Both the position numbers and the translations under genes were made by a program. The notes beneath the pieces are model-generated. The model searched no databases. It was not told where the DNA came from and saw only the letters and a program-made list of their open reading frames with translations. Source: Malurus cyaneus samueli (lineage: Eukaryota; Chordata; Aves; Passeriformes; Maluridae). Taken from it: 64,000 nucleotides of DNA. Location: the NCBI GenBank assembly GCA_009741485.1, contig CM019236.1:36041666-36105665 (forward strand), given 5' to 3'. Within the stretch, counting starts at the first letter, position 1. Each line of letters starts with the position of its first letter. Positions 1 through 11,780 of the stretch are shown here, piece by piece.

Positions 1-700
1 ACATATCTATTCACTCTATATCCAGTCACGTGATTATAGCCACATACAATCAATATAAAAAAAAAAAAAATACTGTAAAAAACAAAAAAACACAAAACAT
101 CAACAAACCAAATATAATAAAACGAACAAACCCACCTGGATTCCATCAAAAAACATAATGCACAACAACGGGAACAAAAGCAAAACTGGAGTCGTGAGCA
201 CACTGGGGACAATCCATTCTTTAGTGTGTCATCCATACAGTTCCTGCAAGGAGTCGAAATTGACTGAAAAGACACCTGCTAGCATACTCTCTTATTAAAT
301 CTCTGTGTAGTATTCAGCAAATAGTCTTTTACTAGAAAAGTCGCGGTTTGGTCAAACAGACCCATCCAAATAAAGAAACAACAAAGAAGTATTAGGACTA
401 CCACTCCCGACCTTCTACGCACTGTAGCAACTATCTCTAGGTGATCTGATAATCCACCCTTCTGTTTTGCCTGCTCGCATTTGGTATACCTACTGAAACC
501 TTTGTTTCTGGTTATTTATACGGGTAATCCTGTTTGTTATCTTTATTTTTTTTGGGGGTTTGTTAGTTTTTTTATTTTTTTCGGGTGGGAGGGGGGGCGC
601 TTCCAAAAGCCACCAACAAAAGCAATTGGGCGTGTTATATCTAAAGCCTTGGGGAGGGCGATGATGAAGAGGTGACACATCAAGTTTATAGTTATTTACT
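1..700. other. Compositionally odd AT-rich start of window
   Basis: The first 130 bases are strongly A-rich with several A runs. Bases 540-600 are a T-rich stretch broken by G runs (about 541-598), ending in a run of seven Gs. No coding block with splice sites, no recognisable repeat family and no LINE tail was found. The two short open frames here (481-675 plus, 490-678 minus) overlap on opposite strands and look like by-products of the low-complexity tract. The stretch could be a decayed unknown repeat or poorly resolved sequence. Confidence 0.4.
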
Positions 701-2038
701 AGTGGATAATTCTTCTTGTCTTATGGCATTAATAATAAATTTCCTAGAAGGCAGCTAAGACAACACCCTGGGTTTTAGAGTAAATCAAGTTATCCATGAC
801 ACCTAATTAGAAACATTTGCACCATTATATCTTATTGTGGCAGCAGGGATTTATCTTGACAACACTTTTGGTTTTATAAATTAACATTTAATTGCAGCAA
901 CACTTTTCAAGGACAATTATAGCATGACATCAACCACTGTGGGCACCAAGAAAAAATGGACACTCCTCAAGAAGATAATAGGCACTAACAAGTACCCTTA
1001 TACCCATCCCCGGGCCTTCCAAAAATTCCTTTTTTTGCGATGGATTTTTCTGTTTGGGTAAAGCAGCAAATAGCATTACATACTCTGGAGCACCATCTGC
1101 TGGTAACTCTCTAATTCTTTATTTAGTAGGAATTTTTTCTCATGAATACTATTTTATTTTCCTGTGATTTGAAGTCTTTAAGGGCGGGTGGGGCACGAAC
1201 AGAAGTGGGGAGGAGAGTTCCTGTTTTACTTGAAAGTGGAAAAGCTGACTAAATCAAGAAAAGTGCTGTATTTCACAAAAATATTCCCATCACCCCACAG
1301 CATACTCATTACTCTTTCTAAAGGTACCCTTAGTAGTCTGGTTAATTTAGTTTTATAGATTCCTTTAATCTTAAATGTTAAAAGAGTTGCAATAGTATTG
1401 ACATGGTCTAAATATGTGGTCTAAATGTTGAGGTAAAATTGTGATCTGAAACTTGACCAGGATTTTAAACTATGTGTAGTTCAAGAGATGTTCATCATAG
1501 ATTTTTTTCCTAACTTTACAGTAATCTTTCAAAATTCTGAGTTTTGTTCTGCATTCTACATCAAGAGCAATAGGGTTGATTGCTTTGGTTTTGACTCATT
1601 CTCAGATGCATATTTTAATCTAATGATAACAGTTAAGACAAGAAAAACTCACGGTCAATCTAAGTCTTCTTGACAATCATCTGCCCCAGGTAGCATTATA
1701 ATTTTTGGTAATAAAAGTGTTTAAATGTTTGATCTTCATGGTGTAATTTTGAAAACAAGTTCTTGAAGCAATGGTCTATCACTGGCTTACTTACACATGT
1801 GATCAACAATGAAGCCCATAAAGACATCAACTATGGAAGTATTTGCTCTTGGCTTGAACTTCAGAGGGGCAGTTTTAATCTATTGAGTCAGAAGAATATA
1901 AAAATCGAAGCAATGTGCGAAAATTTCCTGGTGTAGTTCTTTACCCTGTTATGAGATCTGTCTTACTCTGACCATTCTGAATCTGGTCCCTATGATCTCA
2001 GTGTGTTTAATTACCATGGGTTTACCTAAGTAAGACAA

Positions 2039-2081
2039 TGTTTTATATGAACAAGGCTGTTGCACTTGTTCATATAAAACA
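2039..2081. repeat. Perfect 17-bp inverted repeat (hairpin)
   Basis: The left arm 2039-2055 is the exact reverse complement of the right arm 2065-2081, with a 9-base loop (gctgttgca). The arms are AT-rich (core tatatgaacaag). A transcript of either strand could form a 17-bp uninterrupted stem. It may be a stem-loop, a cruciform, or the remains of a small palindromic element. No flanking duplication was seen. Confidence 0.85.
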
Positions 2082-2441
2082 ACTGTTTTTATACAGTTAG
2101 TAGGAATTTCTTGCAACTGGTATCCAAATCTGCCCTATTGACTCCATAGCTTCCTTGCATGTACAGAGACTACCTCTTCCTTTTTTGTTCTATTGAATTT
2201 TCCTTTGTTCCCATATAAGAGAGTGTCTTCAAAACCATAGAAAACATGAGTCCTCTTAAAATAAATGAGAAAAGAATCCAAAACATCAAACAAGGAAACC
2301 ACAAAACACAAACCAAAATTGGTTGGAACAAACTTCTCTCAAACTGTGATTCCATTAAGATACCATTTTGATTTGGGGTACTTTTATGTGGATAAAAGAA
2401 CTGCATTACTATGTTAAACATACCAAAGCAAGATGTTTACT

Positions 2442-2464
2442 CCCCCCCCCCCCCCCCCCCCCCC
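2442..2464. repeat. Poly-C run of 23 bases
   Basis: There are 23 consecutive Cs on the plus strand, preceded by T and followed by AAG. Mononucleotide C runs of this length are rare in AT-rich vertebrate DNA and error-prone in sequencing, so the exact length should be treated with caution. The G-rich complement could in principle fold into a quadruplex. Confidence 0.95.
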
Positions 2465-3043
2465 AAGTTGTTTTAATGTGTTTTGTTTGTGGTACAGCAG
2501 GCCAGTTGTATTTTGAATCAAGATAATTCGCCATAACCTCCTGTTGGACTAGAGATTGTTTGCTATGGTTAATGTGCTAAAAATGCAATTATATATCTAC
2601 ACCTGACTCAAAATTCATATACTTCTGGTTAATTCAATAGTGTAAAGCTCCAGTATTACTGACTCTGAAACTGCATTTTATTTTATGGACAGATGTTCCC
2701 TTTTGATTGCAACAGCATCAGCTGATGATGTTATTATTCACTCCCTCTGGATGTCTTTCTTGGATGGTTTGAAATTTCTACCTCCCACAGTTGTGGCTTG
2801 TTAAACTGGTCCTGGAATACTTCCTAATTCAGATCAGGCAAAATAAATGAAGTTAATTCAAACTATTGTATGAATTGTTGAAATTAATGCAGCTGGATTG
2901 CTGGCAGTGAAATGGAATCATTCAGACACACTGCTCTGCAAGGGTGGCAGCCTCCAGCAAGAAAGAAGTTGCTAGCAGCTGGGGTGTGGAAAAAGAGAAA
3001 TCTCTAAGTAGTACATCTGTGAAGAGCAAAGGTCTCTCTGCAG

Positions 3044-3088
3044 TTTTGTCTTTAATTGAAAAACTTACCACCTCATTAAAGACAAGTG
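3044..3088 (+). CDS. Candidate exon 1 of an unidentified plus-strand gene
   Basis: The acceptor is tctctctgcag and the donor is a near-ideal gtaagtgag after AAGTG. The 45-nt block reads LSLIEKLTTSLKTS with one nucleotide before the first full codon pair and a phase-1 end. The same frame stays open upstream to about 2950 (a Ser/Lys-rich stretch), so the true start could be earlier. The phase-1 end matches the phase needed by the block at 3988. No protein family is recognised. It could be chance, since such short blocks arise easily in AT-rich DNA. Confidence 0.3.
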
Positions 3089-3987
3089 GTAAGTGAGCTA
3101 AACACTGAATCAGTATGAAATAAGGTGGAAATTACTGCAAGGTTCTTATCATATTTTTCTTGAAGGATAAGTATTTTAGTGCTCTTCTGGCGTATTCCAT
3201 GACAGTATAACGAAGAGCTGACCTGATGCCACTTAAAATTGAGAATTCAAACCAATAAATATGAACACATGCATTTCAAAGGTGGGATGCAGGACTGAAA
3301 TGTACATCCTCAAGCTGTGGACAATTCTCTTATTTTATAGTCTGTAAGGGCAGTGTGTATTTCAGAGCAGTGTCCTAGAAAGCCTGTATCCTGAACAAGT
3401 CAATAGGAAATGCCTAAAAGCAGGAGTGTAGTGAAATTATTTCTCTTTAAGGAGGACTTGGGGGGTTAGTAGGGGCTATCTTAATATGTTACACTGCTGT
3501 TGGTGCTTGATGTTAAAGGATTCCTCCATGCAGACAGGTTTGGTGGTCCAGGTCCTCAACATGTGCTCTTCAAATTTTTACTTATCTCCAAGTTCTTTTC
3601 CCCTGTACACATATTATGATTGGGTAGAAAGTATAAAATTCCTTGGACTGGAAAAAAGGTCGCTTACTGTTCAAGCCAGTAGAAGAAAGGGATGCCAGTT
3701 CATATTCCTAGCTTCCTCTGTGTTTTCTGATGATGTATAACATGGTAGGTTGGGTGTTTTCATGGCTTGAATCCCATCAGAGGAGACTTACAAATTGTTT
3801 CTAAGGTGCCTATGTGACTGCTTTATTTGCTGACTTATTACAAAAATGAGGTGGCCTCTTTTAGCTGCATCTTGACAGAAAGCAGTGAATAAACTTTGGT
3901 CAGAATATGTGTGTCAGAAATGTACTTGCAACATCCAACTGGACAGGACTTACTAAAGAGCTCTTTCTTCTGTGCTTTTTGTGGCAG

Positions 3988-4154
3988 TTAGGCAATCCTG
4001 GTCAAGTTTAGAAACCAGTAATGTCTTGCAAAGTTTCAGTTCAAATAGGATAGTTAATATACCTTTCCTAGCCTCATTTTCCCACCTGAATGAAAATTCA
4101 GATGTGGATACATTCATCCCAGATTCTGGTTATAAATCCTACTTAAGCATATCT
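3988..4154 (+). CDS. Candidate exon 2 of the unidentified plus-strand gene
   Basis: A pyrimidine-rich acceptor (tgctttttgtggcag) and a donor gtaaga flank a 167-nt block open in only one sensible frame for about 55 codons. It begins RQSWSSLETSNVLQSF and ends DSGYKSYLSIS. It enters in phase 1, as the 3088 donor supplies, and leaves in phase 0, as the block at 14616 requires. The composition (Ser, Asn, Phe, charged residues) is soluble-protein-like with no membrane segment. The family is not recognised. This is one of the better exon candidates in the window. Confidence 0.42.
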
Positions 4155-5109
4155 GTAAGACATCCAACAAGAAGTTCTGATTTTATAATAGTGTTATGCA
4201 CTTTGAGCTAAGCAAGATGAACAAAACATTGCGTGCATCTTGTGTTAAAGATATGTTTGAAGCTAGAATGTATATTGCATTCTTTCACTCCTCCCCCTGT
4301 CCCCCATGAATAGTCTGGTGTGACTTTAAAATACTTTGATTCTTTGCTTCATAATTATTTGCTTTTTATTTTTTAATTGGTTTTCCATACCTACACCTGC
4401 TCTGCTCTCAAGAAAAAATTAAACACTGTATTCAAGTTCTGAATTTATTGCTCCCTATGAATTTCAAATTTGGAGACAAATACAGTATAGCCTTAAAATA
4501 TATCATTGTAAAAATGTAATTAGTAGGAATGTGGAGAGGTTGTTGATAAACAATCACAGAGAAAAAAATGAATTATATTCTAAAGTATGTATAAATAATA
4601 GGAATGGAACTGTATTTGAAATATTAATAGATTATTGCCATCAATAAACAAGTGTATCAATCTCACATACTTACTATAAATTGCATCCATTAGGTCTGTC
4701 TTTCCTGAAGCCCATAAATCCATACAATCTGAGCATGTATCAGCTTTTGAATCCATAAATATATTATGCAGCAGTTGTCTTTAAGAAGATAATGCTTTGT
4801 TCAATATACTTTTAAAATGTCTCAAATGAAGCAAATGGGTTTCTAGAGTCTTATTTATGGAGGCTTGGGAGAGCAAAACATAAAACATCAAAGTAAAAAC
4901 ACTTGCAAACTCAGAGAAACTGAGTTTCTAGATTCATGTGACTCACTGGTCTCTGAGAGAATCCGGATTAGGCTAGAAACTTCAGCCTTCAGAAAAAAAA
5001 AAAGAAATATAAAAATGTTATCTCCAAAATTTTTTTACTGTTTCCTGAAGTGTTAGCTTCTGTAGTTGATATAGTTGATATAGAAAGACCAGATCAAGAT
5101 GGCATAGAT
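4155..5109. other. Non-coding AT-rich stretch
   Basis: No gene, recognised repeat or RNA was found. Open frames are short and overlapping. The stretch would be intron if the flanking exon candidates are real. Confidence 0.5.
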
Positions 5110-7587
5110 TTCATTTAATATTCAGCATAGGAGGTTAGGGCTTCTCCCCCCTCCAAAGTGCAGGATTGATAGCTCAACTGAAGTGCATCCACACCAATGC
5201 ACACATCACAGATAACAAACAGGAGGAGCTGGAAGCCACTGGCATAGTTGCCATCATGGAAACAGGGTGGGATGACATGCACAATGAAATGCTGCAGCAA
5301 TGCTTCAGAAGGGATAGAAAACAACTGAGAATTTGTAGGGGAATCTTGTTTGTTAGGGAATGTTTTGGTTTTCTGGAGCTTAATGATAGTAACAATAAGG
5401 TCTAACGTTTATGGGTAAGGATTGGGGAAAGGCCTACAAAGCCGATATCCTAATGCAAGTCTGTCGGACACCACCCAAGCAGAATGAAGAGGCAGATGAA
5501 ATATTCTGTAAACAGGTAGAAGTCTTGTTGTTGCTGGCTCTTATTCTTGTGGAGGACTTAAGCTTACTAGATATCTGCCAGAAACAGAAAAAAAAAGGGC
5601 AGAGAGGAAGAGGTCTAGGAGGTTCCTGGAGTGTGTGGAAGATAACTTTCTGATGCAGCTTGTGAGGGAGCCAGCCAGAGGAGATGCTCCACTGGACTTG
5701 AGGTTTTTACAAGATAATGACATGTGGGTGATGTGATGGCCATTGTAGGCCCAGCAAGCCAAAAGTACAATTTTTGATTCTCAGAGAAGGAGAGAGGTCA
5801 GCAAAGCCACTGCCTTGGACTTCTGGAGGGCACACTTTGGCCTCTTCTGGATGGTGGTTGAAAGAACCCTTTGGGATGCAGTCCTTAATAAAAAAAGGGT
5901 TCCAGGAGGGCTGGATGTTCTTCCAAAAGAAAATCTTAAAGGCACAAAAGCATGCTGCCCCCCTGTACTGAAAGACAACATGTGGAAAATAAAACTGGTT
6001 TAACTGAATAGGGAATTTGCACAGGAACTTGGGAAAAAAAGAGGATTTATTAGCTTTGGAAGAATGGACAGGAACTCAAGAGAACTACAAGAATACTGTT
6101 AAATTATGGGGGGAGCAAGTTAGAAAGGTAAAAGCCCAGCTGGAATTTGATTTGGCCACTGTTGTAAGAGATTGCAAAAAATGTTTTTACAAATACATTA
6201 GAACAAAAGGAGGATCAAGGATAATCTCAATCTTTTATTGGACGCTGGGGAAAGCATTGCTGTAAAGAATGAGGAAAAGACTAAGGCACTTATGTCTTCT
6301 TTGTATCAGTCTTTCATAACCTCAGTCTTTCAGTTATGAGGTTAACTTTCATACCAGTTAACCTCAGAGTACTCAGCCCTCTGAGCAGGAAGACAGAAAT
6401 AAGGGACAGAATGAACTCCCCATAATCCATGAGGACAAAGTTTTAAAGTCCTGCTGCTTTATTGAGATGCACACAGGGCCATGAGGCCAGATGGGATCTA
6501 CCCAAGGGTACTGAGAAAGCCATCAGAAGAGCTCACCAGGCCACTTTCAATCATTTACTAGAAGCCTTGGCTAACCAGGAAGGTCTCAGATTACTGGAAG
6601 CTGGCAAATGTGACATCCATTCATAAGTAACAGAAACAGAAACCAGGGAACTGCAGGCCTGACAGTGTGACCTCCATCCCCAGGAAGGTCACAGAGTTGA
6701 TCATTCTGAGTGCCATCACATGGCACATGAAGGACAGCAAGGGAATCAGGCAGAGTCAGCAGGGGTTTGTGAAAATCTGGTCATCTTCTATGACAAGTGA
6801 CCTGCTCAGGATATGTAAAAAGGCTGTGGATGTTGTCTGCCTGGACTTTACTAAAGCCTTTTGTCATGGTTTGGGAATAGTATTCTCCAATATAGTACTC
6901 CTGCTAAAATTACACACTGCTTCCCTTCCTGCCCATACCCCCAGTTGGAAGCACCAAAAGCGCAGATCACAGGTTGAGACAAGAGCAATTTATTGGAAAG
7001 AGCAATGTGATAAGAAAGTAAACAGTAACAACAATATTGATGAAAAAACGTATAAAAAGGTAAGGATTCACATGGAAAGTCAGCAACAATAAACAATTAC
7101 CAGATGGCTTCCTCCGCCACAGTTTCTCGATGTGAAGAAACCCCTTCTCCCCAGAAGAGTGTCCCTTCTCCCCACCCCTATCAGTAACATGAGGTAGTAT
7201 AGAATAACCTCCTTCCTAGTTACTGCAAAAATTAATCATGTCCTGGTCAGAACCAGGCGACCTTTGTCACCATTTCCCACAGTATTCCCCTGGAGACAGC
7301 GCTACTCATGTTTTGGACAGGTGCAATATTTGATGAGTTAGGACAAAAGGAAATGGCCTCAAATTGTGCCAGGGGAGGCTTAGATTAGATATGACAAAAT
7401 ATTCCTTCATGGAAAGAATTGTTGAGCATTGGAACAGGCTGCCCAGGGTTGAGTCACCATTTCTGCAGATATTTAGAATATGTGTAGATGTGGCACTTTA
7501 GTTTAGCGGTGGATTTGGCAGTGCTACAACAGTTCGGCTATGTAATCTTAGAGGTCTTTTTCAAGCTATATGATTCTATGATTCTGT
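5110..7587 (+). mobile_element. CR1 LINE copy, decayed, split by an LTR
   Basis: Conceptual translations follow the CR1 ORF2 order. An endonuclease N-terminus (QLKCIHTNAHITDNKQEELE, near 5166-5230) is followed by frame-shifted linker sequence (5.4-6.3 kb). Next comes reverse-transcriptase sequence including AVDVVCLDFTKAF near 6820-6860, then a jump to the 3' end with terminal TGATTCTATGATTCTG at about 7570-7587. The reading frame is broken many times. After the nested LTR, the CR1 frame resumes at 7266 but soon skips most of the remaining RT domain, an internal deletion. The copy is dead and non-coding. Confidence 0.9.
6862..7260 (-). mobile_element. Solo LTR of an endogenous retrovirus inserted in CR1
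   Basis: A 399-bp segment begins TGTCATGGTTTGGG and ends AACCAGGCGA, close to the TG...CA termini of avian ERV LTRs. It is bracketed by a perfect 5-bp duplication CCTTT (6857-6861 and 7261-7265), and deleting it restores continuity of the CR1 RT segment. A reversed polyadenylation-type signal (tttatt) near 6989-6994 suggests the LTR lies antisense. No internal viral genes are present, so it is a recombined single LTR. Confidence 0.88.
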
Positions 7588-8525
7588 AAATCAATAGCTG
7601 AGTTGGTATGAAGATTCATTTTCATTGTTAATGCTTGGTGTTGTGCAACAATAATAAGGACAAGAGCTGCAACAGTTCTAGTGTAAATGTGGTTTAAGAT
7701 ACATGTTACCCAGTACACAGAGATGAGAGGTAGGAAACAAGTAGTGTAGAGCGTGAGATGCTGATGGAAAACAGTGGATTTTCTAAGCAGTCCATCTCTT
7801 CTTGTAGGTCTATACAATACAGACTCTCTTTCATTGCTTTCACTTGTAATAGATAAAAAAATAAGAAAAAAAAAAAAAAAACAAACCACATGGTAATTAT
7901 TTACTTCCTTTTTAGTGTATGTGAATATTACAGCAAATGTGCTTTCTGTGGCAATAACATCAGGATTTTCAGCAAGGATATGATCTAATGCAGAACTCCG
8001 ATTGGAAGTCCTGGAGCAGTTTTCTGAGAACTTACTGTCAGGTTATGTATTTAAGTGTTTCTCTGGCCAATTGTTGCCACCTTTGTGTGGTATTTGGCTG
8101 TGTGGTGAACCAGAAAAAGTCTATTTTAATAAGAGGTTGTTTTTTCTACCAGGTTTGTTCCCTGATACATAGTTGCTTGTGCTGGAGATGCACATGGGGT
8201 AGTCTTAAGACAAAACTAGAAGGCAGGACAGGTAGGCGTTTGGTTAGTGGAGAAAGAGGGACAAAATCAATCAGCTAAGGTGGTTTACCCACTTCAGCAA
8301 AATATTATCCTGATGTAAGAGCTGGGAGAACATATATGAACACAATCTCATTGCAGGGGCCATCACCGGAATCATCATAACAGTATTGCAAAGGAGCTAA
8401 TTTTCCATTTGCCTCCACTAGTAATTTCGTAATGATACTAAACAGGATATGTCAAATTCATATATACTATGTTAACCATATATAAATGCAATGTTGCTAT
8501 AAGGAAAAAAATCTCATAGTAATGT
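7588..8525. other. Non-coding stretch
   Basis: It contains an A-rich run near 7856-7881. No coding block or named repeat was found. Open frames of about 100 codons at 7566-7889 (minus) and 7988-8278 (plus) have no recognisable protein content. Confidence 0.45.
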
Positions 8526-8825
8526 AGCATCATGGAAGGTTTGGGTAGGAAAGGACTTTAAAGATCACCTAGTTCAACCTCAACATCTTCCACTAAACCA
8601 TGTTTTTCAAAGCTTGACCTTGAACAGTTCCAGGGATGGAATATCCACAACTACTCTGGGCAACCTGTTCCAGTGTCTCACACACTCATCATAAAAAAAA
8701 ATTCTTATATCCAATATAAACCTATCTCCTTCAGCTTAAAACAGTTTCTCCTTGTCCTGTCATTACAGGTAGGCAACAGTAAAAATTCTCTCTCCATCTT
8801 CTTTTTAAGTATCCTTATTGAGAAA
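8526..8825 (-). mobile_element. CR1 LINE 3' fragment
   Basis: The plus strand shows the reverse complement of a CR1 3' untranslated and C-terminal region: a tgggtaggaaaggactttaa block, then ttcaacc, then caacctgttccagtgtctca, then ctccttgtcctgtcattaca. This is the standard antisense CR1 order. It is truncated at the 5' end near 8825 and heavily mutated. Confidence 0.85.
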
Positions 8826-10333
8826 CTACTCATTTTTTACAGATTTGAATCTGATCTTCAGCAATGGGAGGGACTTCATTCCCCCAGTCTCTGCCTAAAG
8901 ATTTGGACTTGTAAGAGATGGGGAGGAGATTGACATCAAAAACTACAGAAAAATATTTTTGAGTACAAACCACATTTGAGTTTACAGTGTTTTTCCTTAG
9001 GCATTAACCTGGTGGTAGAAATGGAGCAGTGAAGTCCCCTACACTCCTGTCCTGGCCCCACTCCTGGGAGCATTCATGGGGGCCCCCAAGGTCCCCGCAG
9101 CTGATGGAGGGGAAACTGTCCCCTTCACAGCCTTATTCATGTCAGTTATCATCATCTCTCATATCTTATTTGTTAGGGGGGATATATTTTGTTTGATCAT
9201 CGTTTCAGGCCAATGTGCTCATAGAAGCCCTTTATAATTTTTTTCATATGCAATGCTAAATCTAGCTCCAGCTGTACATATCTGATTCCATCCATACACA
9301 TCCAGGTGCCATCACTGTATTATTCCCAGGATACATGTCACTGATTCCACTATTATGTGCATTTCTTTCTTAAACATTTATCAAGAGGCTCTTTCTGACC
9401 CATGCTTGTCCCCTGTCCTGCTTGTCCCATTTCTTATGCATGGAAAAGAGGGCTCTTTTACTCTAAGGAAAAGTCCTTAAAGATTTGTCAGCAGTTTACT
9501 CTGCTTGTTGTACTTTACCCCCTGAGGGCAGGTTCCCAAAGGGTCCCATTCACTAATTTGTAAACCAATTGTTTACATCAAGTTTGCATGAAGCAGAAGA
9601 TATAATGCAAGTTGGATAACAGAAATAAGATGTGGCTCTGTAGAGAAAACTATGGGCAATCCTGATCTGACTGTCTGTTTTTATTTCCTTGAGATATGAT
9701 ATTTCTTGCAGTCACTTTACATTCTGTGAACATGGTAAATTTCACTGAACTTCAGCAATGGTGACTGGAAAATTGCCCAGTGGGCTTTTGCAAGCATATA
9801 ATTAACCATTTAACCCCTGGATCATATCTCAGTTGTGATAAAATTTTTTTGATGTTGGATTACTTCAGGAACTTACATGACTTTTGCCTGCCTTACATAA
9901 ATCCATGAAATTTTTTGATGCCATATAGGATGACTTCTCATTATTTTTTTAGGTATCACATTGCTTGTTGCTCACCATATACACTTTTACCTCTAAAGAA
10001 TGTTCACAAATCCGTTGCTGCCGTGATACTAAAGAATTTCTCAAAAATATTAATAAATTTTCAAATTCTGGTTTCTAAATTCAATCAACATGATAGTATG
10101 TCTTGGAAGTCAATGAGAATGTTGGTATTTATTGAAGTCTTGCAGAAGGAAATAAAGTCCTGAGTTTATTCTCACTAGCAGTTTTTAGTTGGACTTAATT
10201 GACTAAGTGCTAAAACATAGAAACAAAATGCTGATAGGTCCATTTTACTTATTTTGGATCTCTGAAAAGGTTTGAAGAAAAGTTATTCAGACCAAGGACT
10301 TTATATTACTTCCATAGAGGATCACATACTTAC
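8826..10333. other. Non-coding AT-rich stretch
   Basis: Nothing recognised. A short GC-richer patch at 9030-9130 has no open frame of note. An 82-codon plus frame at 9915-10163 follows a tttttttag acceptor-like site but has no donor. Confidence 0.4.
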
Positions 10334-10558
10334 CATGTGGAACACAAAGCATCGAGAACTATTTGTTTCATGAGGAGCAAACACCAACCTGTACTGACTA
10401 AAGTGGGAGAGGAATTGGAATGAGAAATTAGGAGTAGTGAAGGCCTCTGTGCTGAACTCTGCTACTATAGCTGTAGAGGTGTCACTTGGCATCAATAAAT
10501 ACATGGCATCAGTAAATTTTATGGATTTATGTGAGGCAGACAAAATCCATTTAAGTTC
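10334..10558 (-). CDS. Candidate minus-strand exon, unidentified
   Basis: Read on the minus strand, the block follows ggattccttcag and ends at CACATG followed by gtaagt, a strong donor. It is exactly 225 nt (75 codons), open in phase 0 at both ends. It starts ELKWILSASHKSIKFTDAMY and ends NSSRCFVFHM. The protein is not recognised. Another open minus frame continues upstream (10.52-10.76 kb) in a different phase. Alternatives are a fragment of a decayed transposase or chance. It conflicts with a single plus-strand gene spanning the region. Confidence 0.3.
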
Positions 10559-11747
10559 CTGAAGGAATCCAGCATCCATTGTACTTTTATTACCATATAG
10601 CTATGGATGGCAATAATGCTACGTTTAGGATGAGGAAAATTTCTAAGAAGAGGCAAAATATTAGCAGATTTTAATATTTTTATGTATTTTCCTGCCCATA
10701 ATTTTCTGCAGTTGTCGAGGTTCAAAAATTCAGAAGTGAAAGAGGTATGAACAACCACTTAATCTTTAAAATGGATACAATTTCAGGCATTTCTCATTTG
10801 ACTATTGTAATAGTACCATTTTGGAAAGAGTATGCCATTTTCTTATGCATTGAAAAGGGAAAACATGCCTCACTGTTTTGTTACTTCTGTAAATGAATGC
10901 AGGAAAAACTACTGAAACTGGAGAAATTTTAGCAATGTAGAACTTGTGTGGGAAAAAATATCAAGCCTCTGTTGGCACAGAAATCCCAACAGTCTATCAT
11001 CACAAGGTAAAGACAAACCATACTTGTGTCTTTGCAGATATATCACATTACCTTCCATAGTATCAGTTTAATTTGATCTAAGAATACCAACAGGATATGA
11101 ATAGTCTGTAATCTGTAAAGCAAGGTCTTAACAGAATGCTTTAGAAGTGGATAGGTGTAGCTGTCTTAGAACAATTTGAGTAGAACACGTCAAATTGTAA
11201 AATTTCCTATGTGTAAAAGGAGTTGAAAATTTGGTGACATCTTGTTGTATGACTCTTGAGAACAGAATTAAAGAGAGGAAAAGCTAGAAATCTAGCCTGC
11301 GTTTATACAAAATATTCAAGGTGTTGTAATTTTCCTTCATTACTGAGCATGTGTGTAAAAATACTCCTTCCCTTTTTTTTGGAAAGAAAAAGGTTCTAGA
11401 TTTGGCATGTAGGCCTCACTGAAGCCTTAATCCTTAATTTCAATATGTTAACCATTACGGTTGTATTTTTAATGAAGGCTTTGCTGAATCAGAGACAAAA
11501 TACCCTAAGCATTTTACTTTCATGTTACACACACAGCATAGAGGCTTCTACATAAAGCACTTCAAATAAAGTAATGCACCTTGCCTAATTTCAAGATACA
11601 TCAACAAGCCAAGGGGAAACAGTATCTTAAAGTTGTACTCGGCAGTTGTACTCGGCAAAGGGTCCATGATTTGAGCAGGGTAGATTGAAGCAATTGGAGT
11701 GGTTCCCACTGCTAAATCTTTACAGTTCACAAGCTTAAGATTTCTTC

Positions 11748-11780
<33 letters not shown>

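Larger units (their letters stand above)
701..2950. other. Non-coding AT-rich stretch
   Basis: No gene or recognised repeat was seen apart from the hairpin at 2039-2081 and the C run at 2442-2464, listed separately. Open frames are under 90 codons, lack supporting splice sites and have no recognisable domain. The stretch reads as intergenic or intronic DNA. Confidence 0.5.

Noticed and set aside
6017..7092. 82- and 141-codon plus frames
   Set aside because: They are fragments of the dead CR1 ORF2, the second running into the nested LTR. Not host genes.
11748..11775. Poly-T tract as a retro-element tail
   Set aside because: No element body or flanking duplication was found beside it, so it is treated as a simple repeat.
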